Shown: piece by piece, positions 18,667 through 27,616 of the stretch
Numbering within the stretch: the first letter of the stretch is position 1
How the letters are laid out: every line of letters starts with the position of its first letter
Source: Betaproteobacteria bacterium
Lineage (GTDB): Bacteria; Pseudomonadota; Gammaproteobacteria; Burkholderiales; SG8-39
Direction of reading: 5' to 3'
DNA: 38,380 bases
Assembly: GCA_947467435.1 (NCBI GenBank)
Contig: CANIIA010000018.1
Location: 1-38,380 of the forward strand
Position numbers and translations under genes: made by a program
Notes under the pieces: model-generated
Told to the model about the DNA's origin: nothing
The model's database searches: none
The model's input: only the letters and a program-made list of their open reading frames with translations

Positions 18667-20628
18667 GTGACGATGCTACGTCTACTTCAACCACTGCTGC
18701 CGGCGCGCTTACGTGTATTGCTGCCATTGTCTTGCACCGCGATCTTGGTGTCGGTGATCACACGCATTGCCTTGGCCTTACGACCCGAAGTCAATCTGAC
18801 AGCCGTTGCGGGTGATGCATTTTTAGCGTTTGTAATCGGTGTGGCCTATGACTTGGTGACAGTCACTTGGCTGTTGTTACCTTGGGTGCTTTGGTTGGTG
18901 TTGATCCCCAATCGAATGGCGCGCGGTTGGTGGTATCGCACCAGTGTTGTGTTGTTGTATTGGATCAGTGCATTTTTAATGCTGTTTGTCGCGGCAGCGG
19001 AGTGGACGTTTTGGGAAGAGTTTGGCGCCCGCTTTAACTTTATTGCCGTGGATTATCTTTTATACACCCACGAAGTCATCGCCAACATTCGGCAAAGTTA
19101 CCCTTTAGGTTGGATCCTGTTTGCTTTGGCCACGACGGCAGTGCTGCTGTGCTGGCCGGTCCGTCATTGGCTATGGCGTCAATCGGGCGAAGCGCTCCCC
19201 AAACATACCGGTGTGCTGTGGGTCCCGGTGTATGCGGCGTTGTTGGTGTTGCTATGGATTGGCGTACGTGCCGATCTGAAAGATCGTTCATCGCACGATG
19301 CCGTGAACGAATTAGCGGGTAATGGTGCATTTCAGTTTTTTTCTGCATTACGAAGAAACGAGCTGCAATACGATCGCTTTTATCGCACGCTACCAGAGGA
19401 GAAAGCCCTAGCTTTAGTGCGTGAAGGCTTTGCACACGAGGGCGCAGCGTGGCTCGCAGACGATGGCACTGAACGTTCAATCACCCCCACCCGAGCCGCT
19501 ACACCACGCCATGTCATTTTGGTGAGCATTGAAAGTATGGGCGCTGAATTTTTGGGCGTGTACGGTAATCGGCAGGGCATCACGCCAGCGTTAGATGCGC
19601 TCGCCACACAGTCACTCTGGTTGAGTGATGTGTACGCAACAGGAAACCGCACGGTGCGTGGACTCGAAGCCTTGAGTTTGGCGCTGCCACCCACACCCGG
19701 TCAATCGATCGTGCGTCGTCCCGGTAACGCACAGTTATTCTCAGTGGGCGCAGTGCTGCGCGCCCAAGGTTACGACAGCGTGTTTGCCTATGGTGGTTAC
19801 GGCTACTTTGACAACATGAACGCCTATTTTTCTGCCAACGGTTACCGTGTATTCGACCGCGTTAACATTCCAAAAGAGCGCGTGCAGTTTGAAAACGCAT
19901 GGGGCGTGGCTGACGAGTATTTATTTGATCAAGTGCTCGATGAAATGGATCGTGCTACGCAAGCGCCGCAAGATGCGCAAACTAAACCGCGCCCGCAATT
20001 TATGCATGTGCTCACCACCAGCAATCATCGACCGTATACCTATCCAGATGGCCGCATTGATATTCCTTCAGGAACGGGTCGTGATGGAGCGGTAAAGTAT
20101 TCGGACTGGGCCGTCGGCGAGTTTTTACGTAAAGCCAAATCGCATGCGTGGTTTGAGCAGACCGTATTCGTGATCACGGCTGATCATGGAGCCAACGCAC
20201 GCGGCACCACTGAAATTCCGGTTGATCGATACCGTATTCCGGTATTTATTTATGCACCGGGCTGGATTACACCCCAGCGCTTTGATCGATTGGCTTCACA
20301 AATTGATTTAGCACCGACCCTATTGTCGCTGCTTGGGGTGAAATACAACTCCAAGTTTTTTGGCCGCGATGTACTGAGTGCGCCACCCGAAACCGACCGG
20401 GCGTTTGTGGGCAATTTTCAAACGCTGGCTTATCTCAAACCGGGGCGTATGGCGGTGCTGCAACCTAAACGGGTTGCGCGTGTGTTGGCGATGGATGCCC
20501 AAGCACGGGTACAAGAACCCATCGAAGATGCAGCGATGATTGATGAGGCCATTGCTTACTATCAAACCTCCAGTCGTTTATTCCGGATGGGCTTATATGC
20601 GGGCCCAGCGCAACCATCCTTACGCTGA
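18667..20628 (+). CDS. LTA synthase / OpgB-family membrane sulfatase-fold phosphotransferase
   Basis: A polytopic inner-membrane protein with a periplasmic alkaline-phosphatase-superfamily domain. Gram-negative members transfer phosphoglycerol from phosphatidylglycerol to glycans, as OpgB does; the true acceptor here is unknown. The 653-residue protein has about five N-terminal membrane segments (roughly residues 17-215). A sulfatase-fold domain follows, with the metal-site strings VILVSIESMGAEF (about 280-292) and GNRTVRGLEAL (catalytic Thr near 325) and the metal-binding ITADHGAN near 505. The start is GTG 18667 or ATG 18673; neither has a clear ribosome-binding site. The efflux-pump gene follows after 1 nt, so they are coupled. 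Confidence 0.85.
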   Translation: MTMLRLLQPLLPARLRVLLPLSCTAILVSVITRIALALRPEVNLTAVAGDAFLAFVIGVAYDLVTVTWLLLPWVLWLVLIPNRMARGWWYRTSVVLLYWISAFLMLFVAAAEWTFWEEFGARFNFIAVDYLLYTHEVIANIRQSYPLGWILFALATTAVLLCWPVRHWLWRQSGEALPKHTGVLWVPVYAALLVLLWIGVRADLKDRSSHDAVNELAGNGAFQFFSALRRNELQYDRFYRTLPEEKALALVREGFAHEGAAWLADDGTERSITPTRAATPRHVILVSIESMGAEFLGVYGNRQGITPALDALATQSLWLSDVYATGNRTVRGLEALSLALPPTPGQSIVRRPGNAQLFSVGAVLRAQGYDSVFAYGGYGYFDNMNAYFSANGYRVFDRVNIPKERVQFENAWGVADEYLFDQVLDEMDRATQAPQDAQTKPRPQFMHVLTTSNHRPYTYPDGRIDIPSGTGRDGAVKYSDWAVGEFLRKAKSHAWFEQTVFVITADHGANARGTTEIPVDRYRIPVFIYAPGWITPQRFDRLASQIDLAPTLLSLLGVKYNSKFFGRDVLSAPPETDRAFVGNFQTLAYLKPGRMAVLQPKRVARVLAMDAQARVQEPIEDAAMIDEAIAYYQTSSRLFRMGLYAGPAQPSLR

Positions 20629-20629
20629 G

Positions 20630-21835
20630 ATGATGACAACCCGTGAGCGTCCGGGGCTCACGTTGCTCTTGGGCGCATTGATTGCGATTGCACCGCTGGC
20701 CATGGATATTTATTTGGCGTCCATGCCATCCATGACAACGGCGTTACACGCGAGTACCGCACAAGTACAAGCCACGCTATCGGTCTATATGGCTGGTTGG
20801 GGTTTAGCGCAATTATTGGTTGGTCCCGTCTCCGATCGCTTTGGACGGCGCCCGGTTTTATTGTCGGGGTTATTGTTATTTACCGTCGCATCATTTGCTT
20901 GTGCGTTTGCGCTAACGATTGAACAACTGATTGTTGGACGTTTATTCCAGGCCTTGGGCATGGCTGGCGCTGCAGTAGTGCCACGCGCGGTGGTGCGTGA
21001 TTTGTATGCCGGTGAGCGTGCGGCACGGATGTTGTCATTGATGGGCGTGGTGCTTGGAATTGCACCTATCATCGCGCCAGTTTTAGGTAGCCACTTACAT
21101 GTGTGGTTTGGTTGGCCAGCAAACTTTTTATTTGTCGCAGGCTATGGCGCGCTGTTGATGGTTGCTGGAGGAATGTTTTTACCGGAAACCTTGCGCCACG
21201 CCGACCCACGCGCAACCAATCCGCGACAAATCGCACAGCATTTTCGACTGTTACTGCGTTCGCGAATTTTTGTCGGTTATACCGCCGTGGGTGCGTTAGC
21301 CACAGCGGGCCTGTTTGCATTTTTATCGGGTAGTGCTTTTGTGTTTGTTGGCGTGATGGGCGCAGGCGAGCAGGGGTTTGGATTGCTATTTGCCTTCGTA
21401 ATGTTAGGCAATATCACTGGAGCAATGTTGGGCAGTCGTCTGGTCACGCGCCTTGGTATTGACCGACTGCTTGCTTACTCAACCACGCTGATGTTGCTCT
21501 CGGGTGTGACGCTTGCAGCGCTGGCGTGGTGTGGGATCGACCATCCATTCGCGGTCGTGATCCCGATGTTTTTCTTTATGGTGTCGTTTACTTCAACCAT
21601 GCCGCAAGCGTCGGCTGGTGCGCTGACACCGCATGCAGATCGGGCGGGCGCGGCAGCCTCACTCATGTCGTTTACGCAGTTTTGTGTTGCCGCACTCGGT
21701 GGATTGGCCGTCGGACTCACCTTTGATGGCACCGCGCGCCCAATGACCACCACCATTGCCGTGAGTGCGGCGCTGAGTTTTATCGCCTTGCGTGTACTAA
21801 AACCAACAACCGCGCGATATCCGCAGCACCGCTAA
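20630..21835 (+). CDS. Bcr/CflA-family multidrug MFS transporter
   Basis: A drug:proton antiporter of the major facilitator superfamily with 12 predicted membrane segments in 401 residues, the usual length for Bcr/CflA. The TM1 string LAMDIYLASMPSM is characteristic of this family, followed by the loop 2-3 motif GPVSDRFGRRPVLLSG and by GRLFQALGMAGAAVVPRAVV (near 100-119). Start ATG 20630 (or ATG 20633 directly after) abuts the TGA of the upstream gene. An in-frame ATG at 20597 would overlap it. The substrate cannot be told from sequence; pairing with an envelope phosphotransferase is not a known functional link. Confidence 0.88.
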   Translation: MMTTRERPGLTLLLGALIAIAPLAMDIYLASMPSMTTALHASTAQVQATLSVYMAGWGLAQLLVGPVSDRFGRRPVLLSGLLLFTVASFACAFALTIEQLIVGRLFQALGMAGAAVVPRAVVRDLYAGERAARMLSLMGVVLGIAPIIAPVLGSHLHVWFGWPANFLFVAGYGALLMVAGGMFLPETLRHADPRATNPRQIAQHFRLLLRSRIFVGYTAVGALATAGLFAFLSGSAFVFVGVMGAGEQGFGLLFAFVMLGNITGAMLGSRLVTRLGIDRLLAYSTTLMLLSGVTLAALAWCGIDHPFAVVIPMFFFMVSFTSTMPQASAGALTPHADRAGAAASLMSFTQFCVAALGGLAVGLTFDGTARPMTTTIAVSAALSFIALRVLKPTTARYPQHR

Positions 21836-21841
21836 GCGACC

Positions 21842-22795
21842 TTACACCAAGCGATTCATTGATTCGCCGCGGGCAAAAGCGTCCATGCAATCGATGAGCT
21901 CATCGACTAATGCTTGTTTGGCTTGCATCGACGCCCAAGCGACGTGGGGTGTGACGAGCAAATTGTCGAGTTGGGCATCGATCAATAGGTTGCCAGCGAC
22001 TGGCGGTTCTTCAACCACCACGTCCACCGCTGCCCCAGCAATTTGTCTGTTGCGAAGCGCTGCGAGTAAGGCTGGTTCGTGAATCAATTTACCGCGCGAA
22101 GTATTAATCAAGATGGCATTGGGTTTCATCAGCGCAAACTCAGCTGCACCGATCAAGTCTTGATATGCCGGTGTAAAAGGACAATGAAGCGAGACGAAGT
22201 CTGCTTGTTGAAGCGCTGCGCCAAATTCGATGTAACCGGGACGAATCTGTGGTGCGTTTTTGCGCTCAGCCCACACCACACGCATGCCAAATGCTTGCGC
22301 TAAATGACCCACGCTGATGCCAAGGGTACCGCGGCCTACGATGGCCAAGGTTTGTCCGTGCAGATCAAACAGTTGTGGCCCTTCGAGATAAAAACGTGTG
22401 GAATGATTCCATTCGCCCAAACGGGTACGCCGTACGTAATGATGCAGCTGTCGCGTAGCGGCCAGCATCAACATCAGCGTGTGCTCAGCGACCGAATGCG
22501 TTGAATAACGCCTGACATTGGTGACGGCCACACCCAAATCGCGGCACGCCTCCACATCGACGCTATCGGCGCCGGTGGCGGCCACCGCAATCAGTTGCAA
22601 CGAGGGCGTCGCTTGAATCACATCGCGCGAGATACGCACTTTATTGGCAACGGCGATGGTCGCGCCAGCTAAGCGCTCGATCAGCTGCTCAGGCAAGGTG
22701 AGTGCGTGTTCAATCCACGCGTGGGGGAAGTTCGGCGTGCGGATCTTGATTTCGGGATCCATGGTGCCGCGCTGCAAATAAACGATGCGATGCAC
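21842..22795 (-). CDS. D-2-hydroxyacid dehydrogenase (NAD-dependent)
   Basis: Interconverts a 2-oxoacid and a D-2-hydroxyacid with NAD(P). The catalytic and cofactor features of the family are visible: the Rossmann motif GRGTLGISVGHLAQAFGM near residue 150; the substrate Arg in NTSRGKLIHEPALL (about 230); the Glu in VEEPP (about 260); and the His in TPHVAWAS (about 282). The 317-residue form starts at GTG 22795 (reads HRIVYLQRGT...), which matches family N termini. A further in-frame GTG at 22831 would add 12 basic residues. It resembles glycerate/hydroxypyruvate-type dehydrogenases, but the substrate is unknown. It is convergent with the MFS gene (6-nt gap) and divergent from the Bug protein gene. 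Confidence 0.88.
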   Translation of the reverse strand: MHRIVYLQRGTMDPEIKIRTPNFPHAWIEHALTLPEQLIERLAGATIAVANKVRISRDVIQATPSLQLIAVAATGADSVDVEACRDLGVAVTNVRRYSTHSVAEHTLMLMLAATRQLHHYVRRTRLGEWNHSTRFYLEGPQLFDLHGQTLAIVGRGTLGISVGHLAQAFGMRVVWAERKNAPQIRPGYIEFGAALQQADFVSLHCPFTPAYQDLIGAAEFALMKPNAILINTSRGKLIHEPALLAALRNRQIAGAAVDVVVEEPPVAGNLLIDAQLDNLLVTPHVAWASMQAKQALVDELIDCMDAFARGESMNRLV

Positions 22796-22967
22796 GTGTC
22801 GGGGGAGACCCGCGTGTCGTTTGCGCGACACACAAGTACAGACTGTGAAAACGCGTTGATTCTAGCAGCCAGTCGCACTACGCTGTGTCCTGACCCGTCC
22901 ATCGCAAAGTTGCTTTTGCCTACCGTTCGTAATCGTTGGCGTATCTCGCGCCGATTGGAGTTTTATT

Positions 22968-23963
22968 ATGTTGTCTGTATTTGTACGTCGCCGCGTGTGT
23001 TGCTTGATCGGTCTGATGTTGTTGGGTGCGTGTGTGTCGTCTTGGTCACAAGAGTCGGTGTCCAGTTATCCCAATCGACCCATCAAAATGGTGGTGCCTT
23101 ATCCACCGACGGGTCTGACAGATGTATTGGGTCGCTTGATTGCCGAGCGGTTGGGCGCAGCGCTCAAGCAACCAGTGCTGATCGAAAACAAACCGGGAGC
23201 CGGCACGCTACTTGGTGCGGAACAGGTCGCGCGCAGCGCCCCCGATGGCTATACCTTGCTTATGGCAACGAGTACCACCTTAGGCATTAGTCCGGCCATG
23301 TACAGTAAGCCACATGTTGACCCGATACGTGATTTTTCTGCGGTCGCTTGGTTTGGTTCAGTAAATTTTTTTCTGATCACCAATTTAGGATTTCCGCCGA
23401 AAAATTTGCGCGAGTGGTTAGAGCACGTCAAGCGTAATCCAGGCAAATTTAATTACGCAACATCTGGCAGTGGCAGTCCGCATCACTTGTTTATGGAACT
23501 ACTGAAGCGCGATGCGGGACTCGATATTCAACATGTGCCCTACAAAGGTACGCTCAATGCGTTACCTGATGTGATGTCTGGCAAAGTCGAGATGATGTTC
23601 TGCGATGCAAGCGCGGCCTTACCGCAGATTCGTGCCGGTAAGGTGCATGCCATTGCCACCTCGGCTGCCAAACCCACGGTGTTGGTGAGCGATGTTCCAC
23701 CTGTCGCGAGCGCCGTGCCTGGGTTTGATTGGATGGCGTGGCAGGGCGTTGTTGTGCCAGCGGGCACGTCGCCGGTGATTGTGAATCGCATCAACGCCGC
23801 CATGCAAAGTTTTCTTTCTAACGCTGAATTTCGAGAGCAGTTAATTAAATACGGCATGGAACCTCCCCCACCACACACACCAGAGCAATTTGCGGAGATG
23901 ATTCGTAAAGATGCGCCGCGCTGGGCCGCCGTCGTGAAGGCGTCTGGCGCGCGGGTTGAATAA
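22968..23963 (+). CDS. Bug-family (TctC) periplasmic solute-binding protein
   Basis: A tripartite tricarboxylate transporter receptor-like protein that binds carboxylates in the periplasm. The 331-residue protein begins with a signal sequence whose LLGAC (near residues 18-22) fits a lipobox, so it may be a lipoprotein; signal peptidase I cleavage near SWSQ is an alternative. Family strings are YPNRPIKMVVPYPPTG (about 34-49), VLIENKPGAGTLLGAE (about 69-84), DGYTLLMAT and VPYKGTLNALPDVMSGKVEM (about 192-211). A GGAG ribosome-binding site lies just before the ATG. Bug proteins are strongly expanded in Burkholderiales, mostly without adjacent TctA/TctB membrane subunits, as here. The amidohydrolase follows after 46 nt, so its ligand may be the substrate or product of that enzyme. 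Confidence 0.93.
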   Translation: MLSVFVRRRVCCLIGLMLLGACVSSWSQESVSSYPNRPIKMVVPYPPTGLTDVLGRLIAERLGAALKQPVLIENKPGAGTLLGAEQVARSAPDGYTLLMATSTTLGISPAMYSKPHVDPIRDFSAVAWFGSVNFFLITNLGFPPKNLREWLEHVKRNPGKFNYATSGSGSPHHLFMELLKRDAGLDIQHVPYKGTLNALPDVMSGKVEMMFCDASAALPQIRAGKVHAIATSAAKPTVLVSDVPPVASAVPGFDWMAWQGVVVPAGTSPVIVNRINAAMQSFLSNAEFREQLIKYGMEPPPPHTPEQFAEMIRKDAPRWAAVVKASGARVE

Positions 23964-24009
23964 CGAACACGATTTTCTATTTTCATCGATAAATAAAAAG
24001 AGGCCTCTG

Positions 24010-25002
24010 ATGCGCGCTCCAGTGATTGATGTTCATACCCATATGCTCAACAACGCTTGGGTGAAGCTACTTGAAAAACATGGCGGCAAATACACGCTCA
24101 AGGCGGTGACGGGTGGACTGCGTGCGATCCACTTGGATGGTGCTCCGTTTATGACGCCGATCCCAGAAATGTTTGATTGGGAGTTACGTATTCGTAACAT
24201 GGATCGCGTGGGGATTGATGTGTCGGTGGTATCGCTCACGTGCCCGAATGTGTTTTGGGGTGGAGAAAAAGTCAGCACGCAAGCCGCTGCGGTCATGAAT
24301 GATGAACTGGCCAAAGCGCGTAAACACTGGCCAAAACGTATTCAGTTTTTTGCTTCATTGCCTTGGCAGTATGAAAAAGCCGCGCTGGCAGAATTAAAGC
24401 GTGCTCGTAAAGCCGGTGCATGTGGTGTGATGGTGTTAGCGAATATTGGTGGTAAACCGCTCACAGACCCATCGTTTGCCAACATCTGGAAAGCGATTGA
24501 TGCTGCTGAACTGCCCGTACTCATTCATCCCACTGCGCCGCCCGGCGTAAAAGAAATGGCGATGGATGAATTTCAGTTGACCGCGTCGATTGGTTTTACC
24601 GCTGACACGACACTTGCTGTTGCGCGCATGATTTACGATGGATTTTTTGATCGTTATCAAAAACTCAAGATCATCGCGAGTCACGGTGGCGGCACACTGC
24701 CATTTTTAATTGGGCGGATGGATCAGTGCTATGAATTTATTCCCGCGTGCCGCACCAAAACCGTTGAAAAACCCAGTTTGCATGCACGACGCATTTTTTG
24801 CGATTCGGTGGTGTTTACCGATGAAGCGCTCGCCATGGCGGTGAACGTGTTTGGTTCGGACAACGTGTTGTATGGCTCAGACTATCCACACACCATTGGT
24901 GATCCGATTGGCTGTTTAGCGCGTGTTGATCGTTTGCCTGATGGTGTGCGTAATCGCGTACGTGGCGAAAACGCGTTGCGTATTTTTAACTTCGGCAAGT
25001 GA
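24010..25002 (+). CDS. Amidohydrolase-2 family metal enzyme, ACMSD / gamma-resorcylate decarboxylase-like
   Basis: A metal-dependent TIM-barrel enzyme, with decarboxylases such as aminocarboxymuconate-semialdehyde decarboxylase as the closest named relatives by eye. The 330-residue protein has the N-terminal HxH motif VIDVHTHM (about 5-12) and a metal His in VLIHPTAPPG (about 176-185). It also has a His in IIASHGGGTLPF (near 224-235) and the C-terminal Asp of LYGSDYPHTIGDP (near 292-304). ATG 24010 was chosen because AGAGG (23999-24003) precedes it. It is placed between a Bug binding protein and the HtrA-like gene, with short gaps (46 and 30 nt). The reaction, hydrolysis or decarboxylation, cannot be decided from sequence alone. 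Confidence 0.88.
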   Translation: MRAPVIDVHTHMLNNAWVKLLEKHGGKYTLKAVTGGLRAIHLDGAPFMTPIPEMFDWELRIRNMDRVGIDVSVVSLTCPNVFWGGEKVSTQAAAVMNDELAKARKHWPKRIQFFASLPWQYEKAALAELKRARKAGACGVMVLANIGGKPLTDPSFANIWKAIDAAELPVLIHPTAPPGVKEMAMDEFQLTASIGFTADTTLAVARMIYDGFFDRYQKLKIIASHGGGTLPFLIGRMDQCYEFIPACRTKTVEKPSLHARRIFCDSVVFTDEALAMAVNVFGSDNVLYGSDYPHTIGDPIGCLARVDRLPDGVRNRVRGENALRIFNFGK

Positions 25003-25032
25003 TGATTGTATTGCGACTCGTTTGAGGTAGTG

Positions 25033-26010
25033 ATGACAGCCGAAACTGCTTGGGGATTTCCAGATCATTTGCGGCCGCAGGCTGAAGCGCTGTCATTTGA
25101 TTTGCAGCCGGCACTCGACGCCATGCTATCGGTGCGTGCAGAAGTACCAGAAGATGCTTTTACCGCTGCGAGTTTAGGCACCGAGCGCATTGGTAATGGC
25201 ATCGCTATTGGTACCGATGGACTGGTGCTCACGATTGGTTATTTGATCACCGAAGCCAGTGCAGTTTGGCTCACCACCAATCAGGGCCAAGTGTGCGAAG
25301 CGCATCCATTGGCGTATGACCAAGCCAGTGGTTTGGGCTTGTTGTTACCGTTACAGCGCTTATCGATTCCCACCTTATCGATCGGGAGTGCGACTGCGCT
25401 ACAAGTCGATCGCCCGGTGTCGGTGATCAGTCATGGAGGCCAAGCACATGCGCTACAAGCACGGGTGGTATCGTGCCGTACGTTTGCTGGCTATTGGGAG
25501 TATGTATTGGAGCGTGCCATTTACACCGCACCTGCGCATCCGCAGTGGGGTGGATCGGCGTTGCTCGATGAGGCTGGGCAGTTAGTTGGCGTGGGTTCGT
25601 TGTTGGTGGAAGAAGCGCGCGCAGAAGGACAAAAACAACAAGGTAATCTGTTTGTGCCTATCGATTTACTCACGCCGATTTACGATGCACTCCTTAAAAC
25701 CGGTCGCCGACCTGGACCACCACGTCCTTGGTTAGGTTTATATGCAGCACCGACAGATGGGGCGCTGGTGGTCGGTGCACTTGCTGAAGGTGGCCCTGCA
25801 CAACGTGCGGGTTTGCGCGTTGGAGATTTGTTACTTGAAATTGCCGATCAGCGCGTCACCGACATGGCGGCGTTCTGGCACGCCCTGTGGTCGCTGGGAC
25901 CAGCGGGTGTGAGTGTGCCGCTGACGGTGGCGCGTCATGGGCGACGCTTGCATATTCGCGTCGAATCGATGGATCGAGAAGACATCTTAAAGAAACCGCG
26001 GCTGCACTAA
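25033..26010 (+). CDS. HtrA/DegP-like PDZ protein with lost catalytic triad (pseudoprotease)
   Basis: A 325-residue protein with the layout of S1C (HtrA) proteases: a trypsin-like domain (about 50-215) followed by one PDZ domain (about 232-312, with PWLGLYA and GGPAQRAGLRVGDLLLEI). Aligning by eye with DegP, the His of the TNNH motif is Tyr70 (LTIGYLI), the Asp of SDIAL is Gly100 (SGLGLLL) and the Ser of GNSGG is Trp172 (PQWGGSAL). All three catalytic residues are therefore gone, while the fold strings around them persist. There is no signal peptide, so the protein is probably cytoplasmic, unlike usual HtrA. ATG 25033 has a TGAGG ribosome-binding site; an upstream TTG at 25006 is less likely. 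It lies 30 nt after the amidohydrolase gene and probably in its operon. Confidence 0.85.
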   Translation: MTAETAWGFPDHLRPQAEALSFDLQPALDAMLSVRAEVPEDAFTAASLGTERIGNGIAIGTDGLVLTIGYLITEASAVWLTTNQGQVCEAHPLAYDQASGLGLLLPLQRLSIPTLSIGSATALQVDRPVSVISHGGQAHALQARVVSCRTFAGYWEYVLERAIYTAPAHPQWGGSALLDEAGQLVGVGSLLVEEARAEGQKQQGNLFVPIDLLTPIYDALLKTGRRPGPPRPWLGLYAAPTDGALVVGALAEGGPAQRAGLRVGDLLLEIADQRVTDMAAFWHALWSLGPAGVSVPLTVARHGRRLHIRVESMDREDILKKPRLH

Positions 26011-26048
26011 TGGATACACCGATTGAACGCAGCAAAGACACGCGTCGG

Positions 26049-26786
26049 TTAAACGAAGCGCTCGTTTGCACCCAGTAAACGCCATTGTCCTTCAGGTAAG
26101 TTGCCCAGCATCACACGACCAATTCGAATCCGCTTTAAACCGGTAACACGTAAACCAACCAATTCGCACATGCGTCGAATTTGTCGTTTACGACCTTCAT
26201 GCAACACAAAACGCAGCTGATCTTGGTTTTGCCAAACCACTTTGGCTGGACGCAACGCTTTGCCATCGAGCGATAAGCCATGGTTTAAGCGCGATAAATC
26301 GGCAGCAGATAAATGGCCTTCGACACGTACCAAATATTCTTTATCGACACGGCTGTCTTCACCAATCAGCTGACGCGCAACGCGCCCGTCTTGGGTGAGC
26401 ACCAATAGTCCGGTTGAGTCGATATCCAGTCGTCCAGCAGGTGCCAATCCGCGCAACCACTGTGGCGTAAACCGCGTGCGTTCGCGATCGTCGCGCCAAC
26501 GCGTTTTGTCTTGCACCAACGCTGCAGCGGGTGTGTATCCGTCTTCGGCTTGACCCGACACGTAGCCTACGGGTTTATGTAATACCAAGGTGACGCGTTG
26601 CGCTTGTGCGGTATTGGCTTGGTGTTCAAGTGTGATGGATTGCGATGGGAGCACCTTCGTGCCCAACACATTGACCACCACACCATCGACCTTGACCCAA
26701 CCACGCGCGATGTATTCATCTGCTTCGCGTCGTGAACACAAGCCCAACTCGGCCATGCGCTTGGATAAGCGCAGCGGTTCGTTCAT
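26049..26786 (-). CDS. RsuA/RluB/RluF-family rRNA pseudouridine synthase
   Basis: Isomerises a uridine in ribosomal RNA to pseudouridine. The 245-residue protein has an N-terminal S4 RNA-binding domain ([20 protein letters not shown], about 6-25) and then the catalytic domain. That domain carries the [17 protein letters not shown] motif (about 118-134), whose Asp is the catalytic residue. A C-terminal [17 protein letters not shown] string (about 195-211) is also typical. Length and the RRMCELVG region are compatible with RluF- or RluE/RluB-type enzymes, and the target base cannot be fixed by eye. It is convergent with the pseudoprotease gene and lies 21 nt downstream of the RidA-like gene, so it may be read from the liv transcript. 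No clear ribosome-binding site is seen before the ATG. Confidence 0.9.
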   Translation of the reverse strand: MNEPLRLSKRMAELGLCSRREADEYIARGWVKVDGVVVNVLGTKVLPSQSITLEHQANTAQAQRVTLVLHKPVGYVSGQAEDGYTPAAALVQDKTRWRDDRERTRFTPQWLRGLAPAGRLDIDSTGLLVLTQDGRVARQLIGEDSRVDKEYLVRVEGHLSAADLSRLNHGLSLDGKALRPAKVVWQNQDQLRFVLHEGRKRQIRRMCELVGLRVTGLKRIRIGRVMLGNLPEGQWRLLGANERFV

Positions 26787-26807
26787 GAGAAAAAGTAATT
26801 AAAAAAA

Positions 26808-27578
26808 TTACAGCAGTAATTCGCGCGCTGCGCCACGTACATCCATTTCAAATTCCAGCCCCTGAACCGGTGGGCGCGTGTAGTTCCATACCAAGCCGCC
26901 TGATAACGCACCGCGTGCAGCCAAACGCTCACCAACTAAGTGACCGATGTTTTGTACGGTATAGGCTTCGGTGGTGATCGCGTCTTTCCAATCAAAGCCA
27001 AGCAACTGCAGGCGACGATGCATCTCGGCAATCACAAAATCGACTTTCTCAGTTAAGCCTTCAGGTGAGGTGTCATCTAAGCGCACGATACGATCGCGAT
27101 ACGTGATCCCGCCTTCGCGCGCTTCGCCGCCGCCGGCCACAATAAAACTCGGATGGCTAATGGCTTTGGCGGGCACGGTATAAGAAAACGCATACATCAC
27201 GGGTTCGCTCGGTTTGTCGTACATCGGACAAACATTGGTGCGTGCCACCGGATTCATCAACGCATCGCCTTCTTTATAAATACCCCAGCGAGATAATGTA
27301 CCGACGTACACTTTGTTGAAATCGTAAAACCCTTGATCGGTAAATGGTGCTGGCGAGCGTAATTCACATTGCGCAAACGCCGTGACGGGTCGTCCAAGTG
27401 TCTTGAGGTGTGCTTCAACGGCAGCAAATGCATCCGTGAGCCGTAATGGTGTGCGAAAGCGGGCGCGTTCGATTTCAAAGCCCGGCTCAGCGGCCACACC
27501 ACCAGAATATTGAAAAACCGCGCGGATGTAGCGATAGCCACCAGCGGCAAAGACCGGAACTGCAGGAAGCGTAGACAA
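26808..27578 (-). CDS. Tandem RidA-like protein, 2-aminomuconate/chloromuconate deaminase-like
   Basis: A 256-residue protein that reads as two successive RidA/YjgF-type halves. The first, about 1-125, has FNKVYVGTLSRWG and NPVARTNVCP. The second, about 135-250, has SFIVAGGGEA, SPEGLTEKVDFVIAEMHRR and LEFEMDVRGAARELLL. From memory, similar proteins in Burkholderiales are annotated as 2-amino-5-chloromuconate deaminase (CnbZ-type); I cannot verify this by search. Enamine/imine deamination would suit a catabolic pathway. The start is TTG at 27578, supported by a strong GAGGAG ribosome-binding site 7 nt upstream. It directly follows livF (38-nt gap) on the same strand, suggesting it acts on an imported compound. 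Confidence 0.65.
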   Translation of the reverse strand: MSTLPAVPVFAAGGYRYIRAVFQYSGGVAAEPGFEIERARFRTPLRLTDAFAAVEAHLKTLGRPVTAFAQCELRSPAPFTDQGFYDFNKVYVGTLSRWGIYKEGDALMNPVARTNVCPMYDKPSEPVMYAFSYTVPAKAISHPSFIVAGGGEAREGGITYRDRIVRLDDTSPEGLTEKVDFVIAEMHRRLQLLGFDWKDAITTEAYTVQNIGHLVGERLAARGALSGGLVWNYTRPPVQGLEFEMDVRGAARELLL

Positions 27579-27616
27579 GGTGTTCTCCTCAGCTGAGAAA
27601 AAAAGAAAAGCGGTTG

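Noticed and set aside
22814..22831. GTGTCG...CGACAC palindrome in the dehydrogenase/Bug intergenic region
   Set aside because: Arms of 6 bp with a 6-nt spacer are close to what GC-rich DNA gives by chance, and it overlaps a possible alternative start codon; kept only as a weak note.
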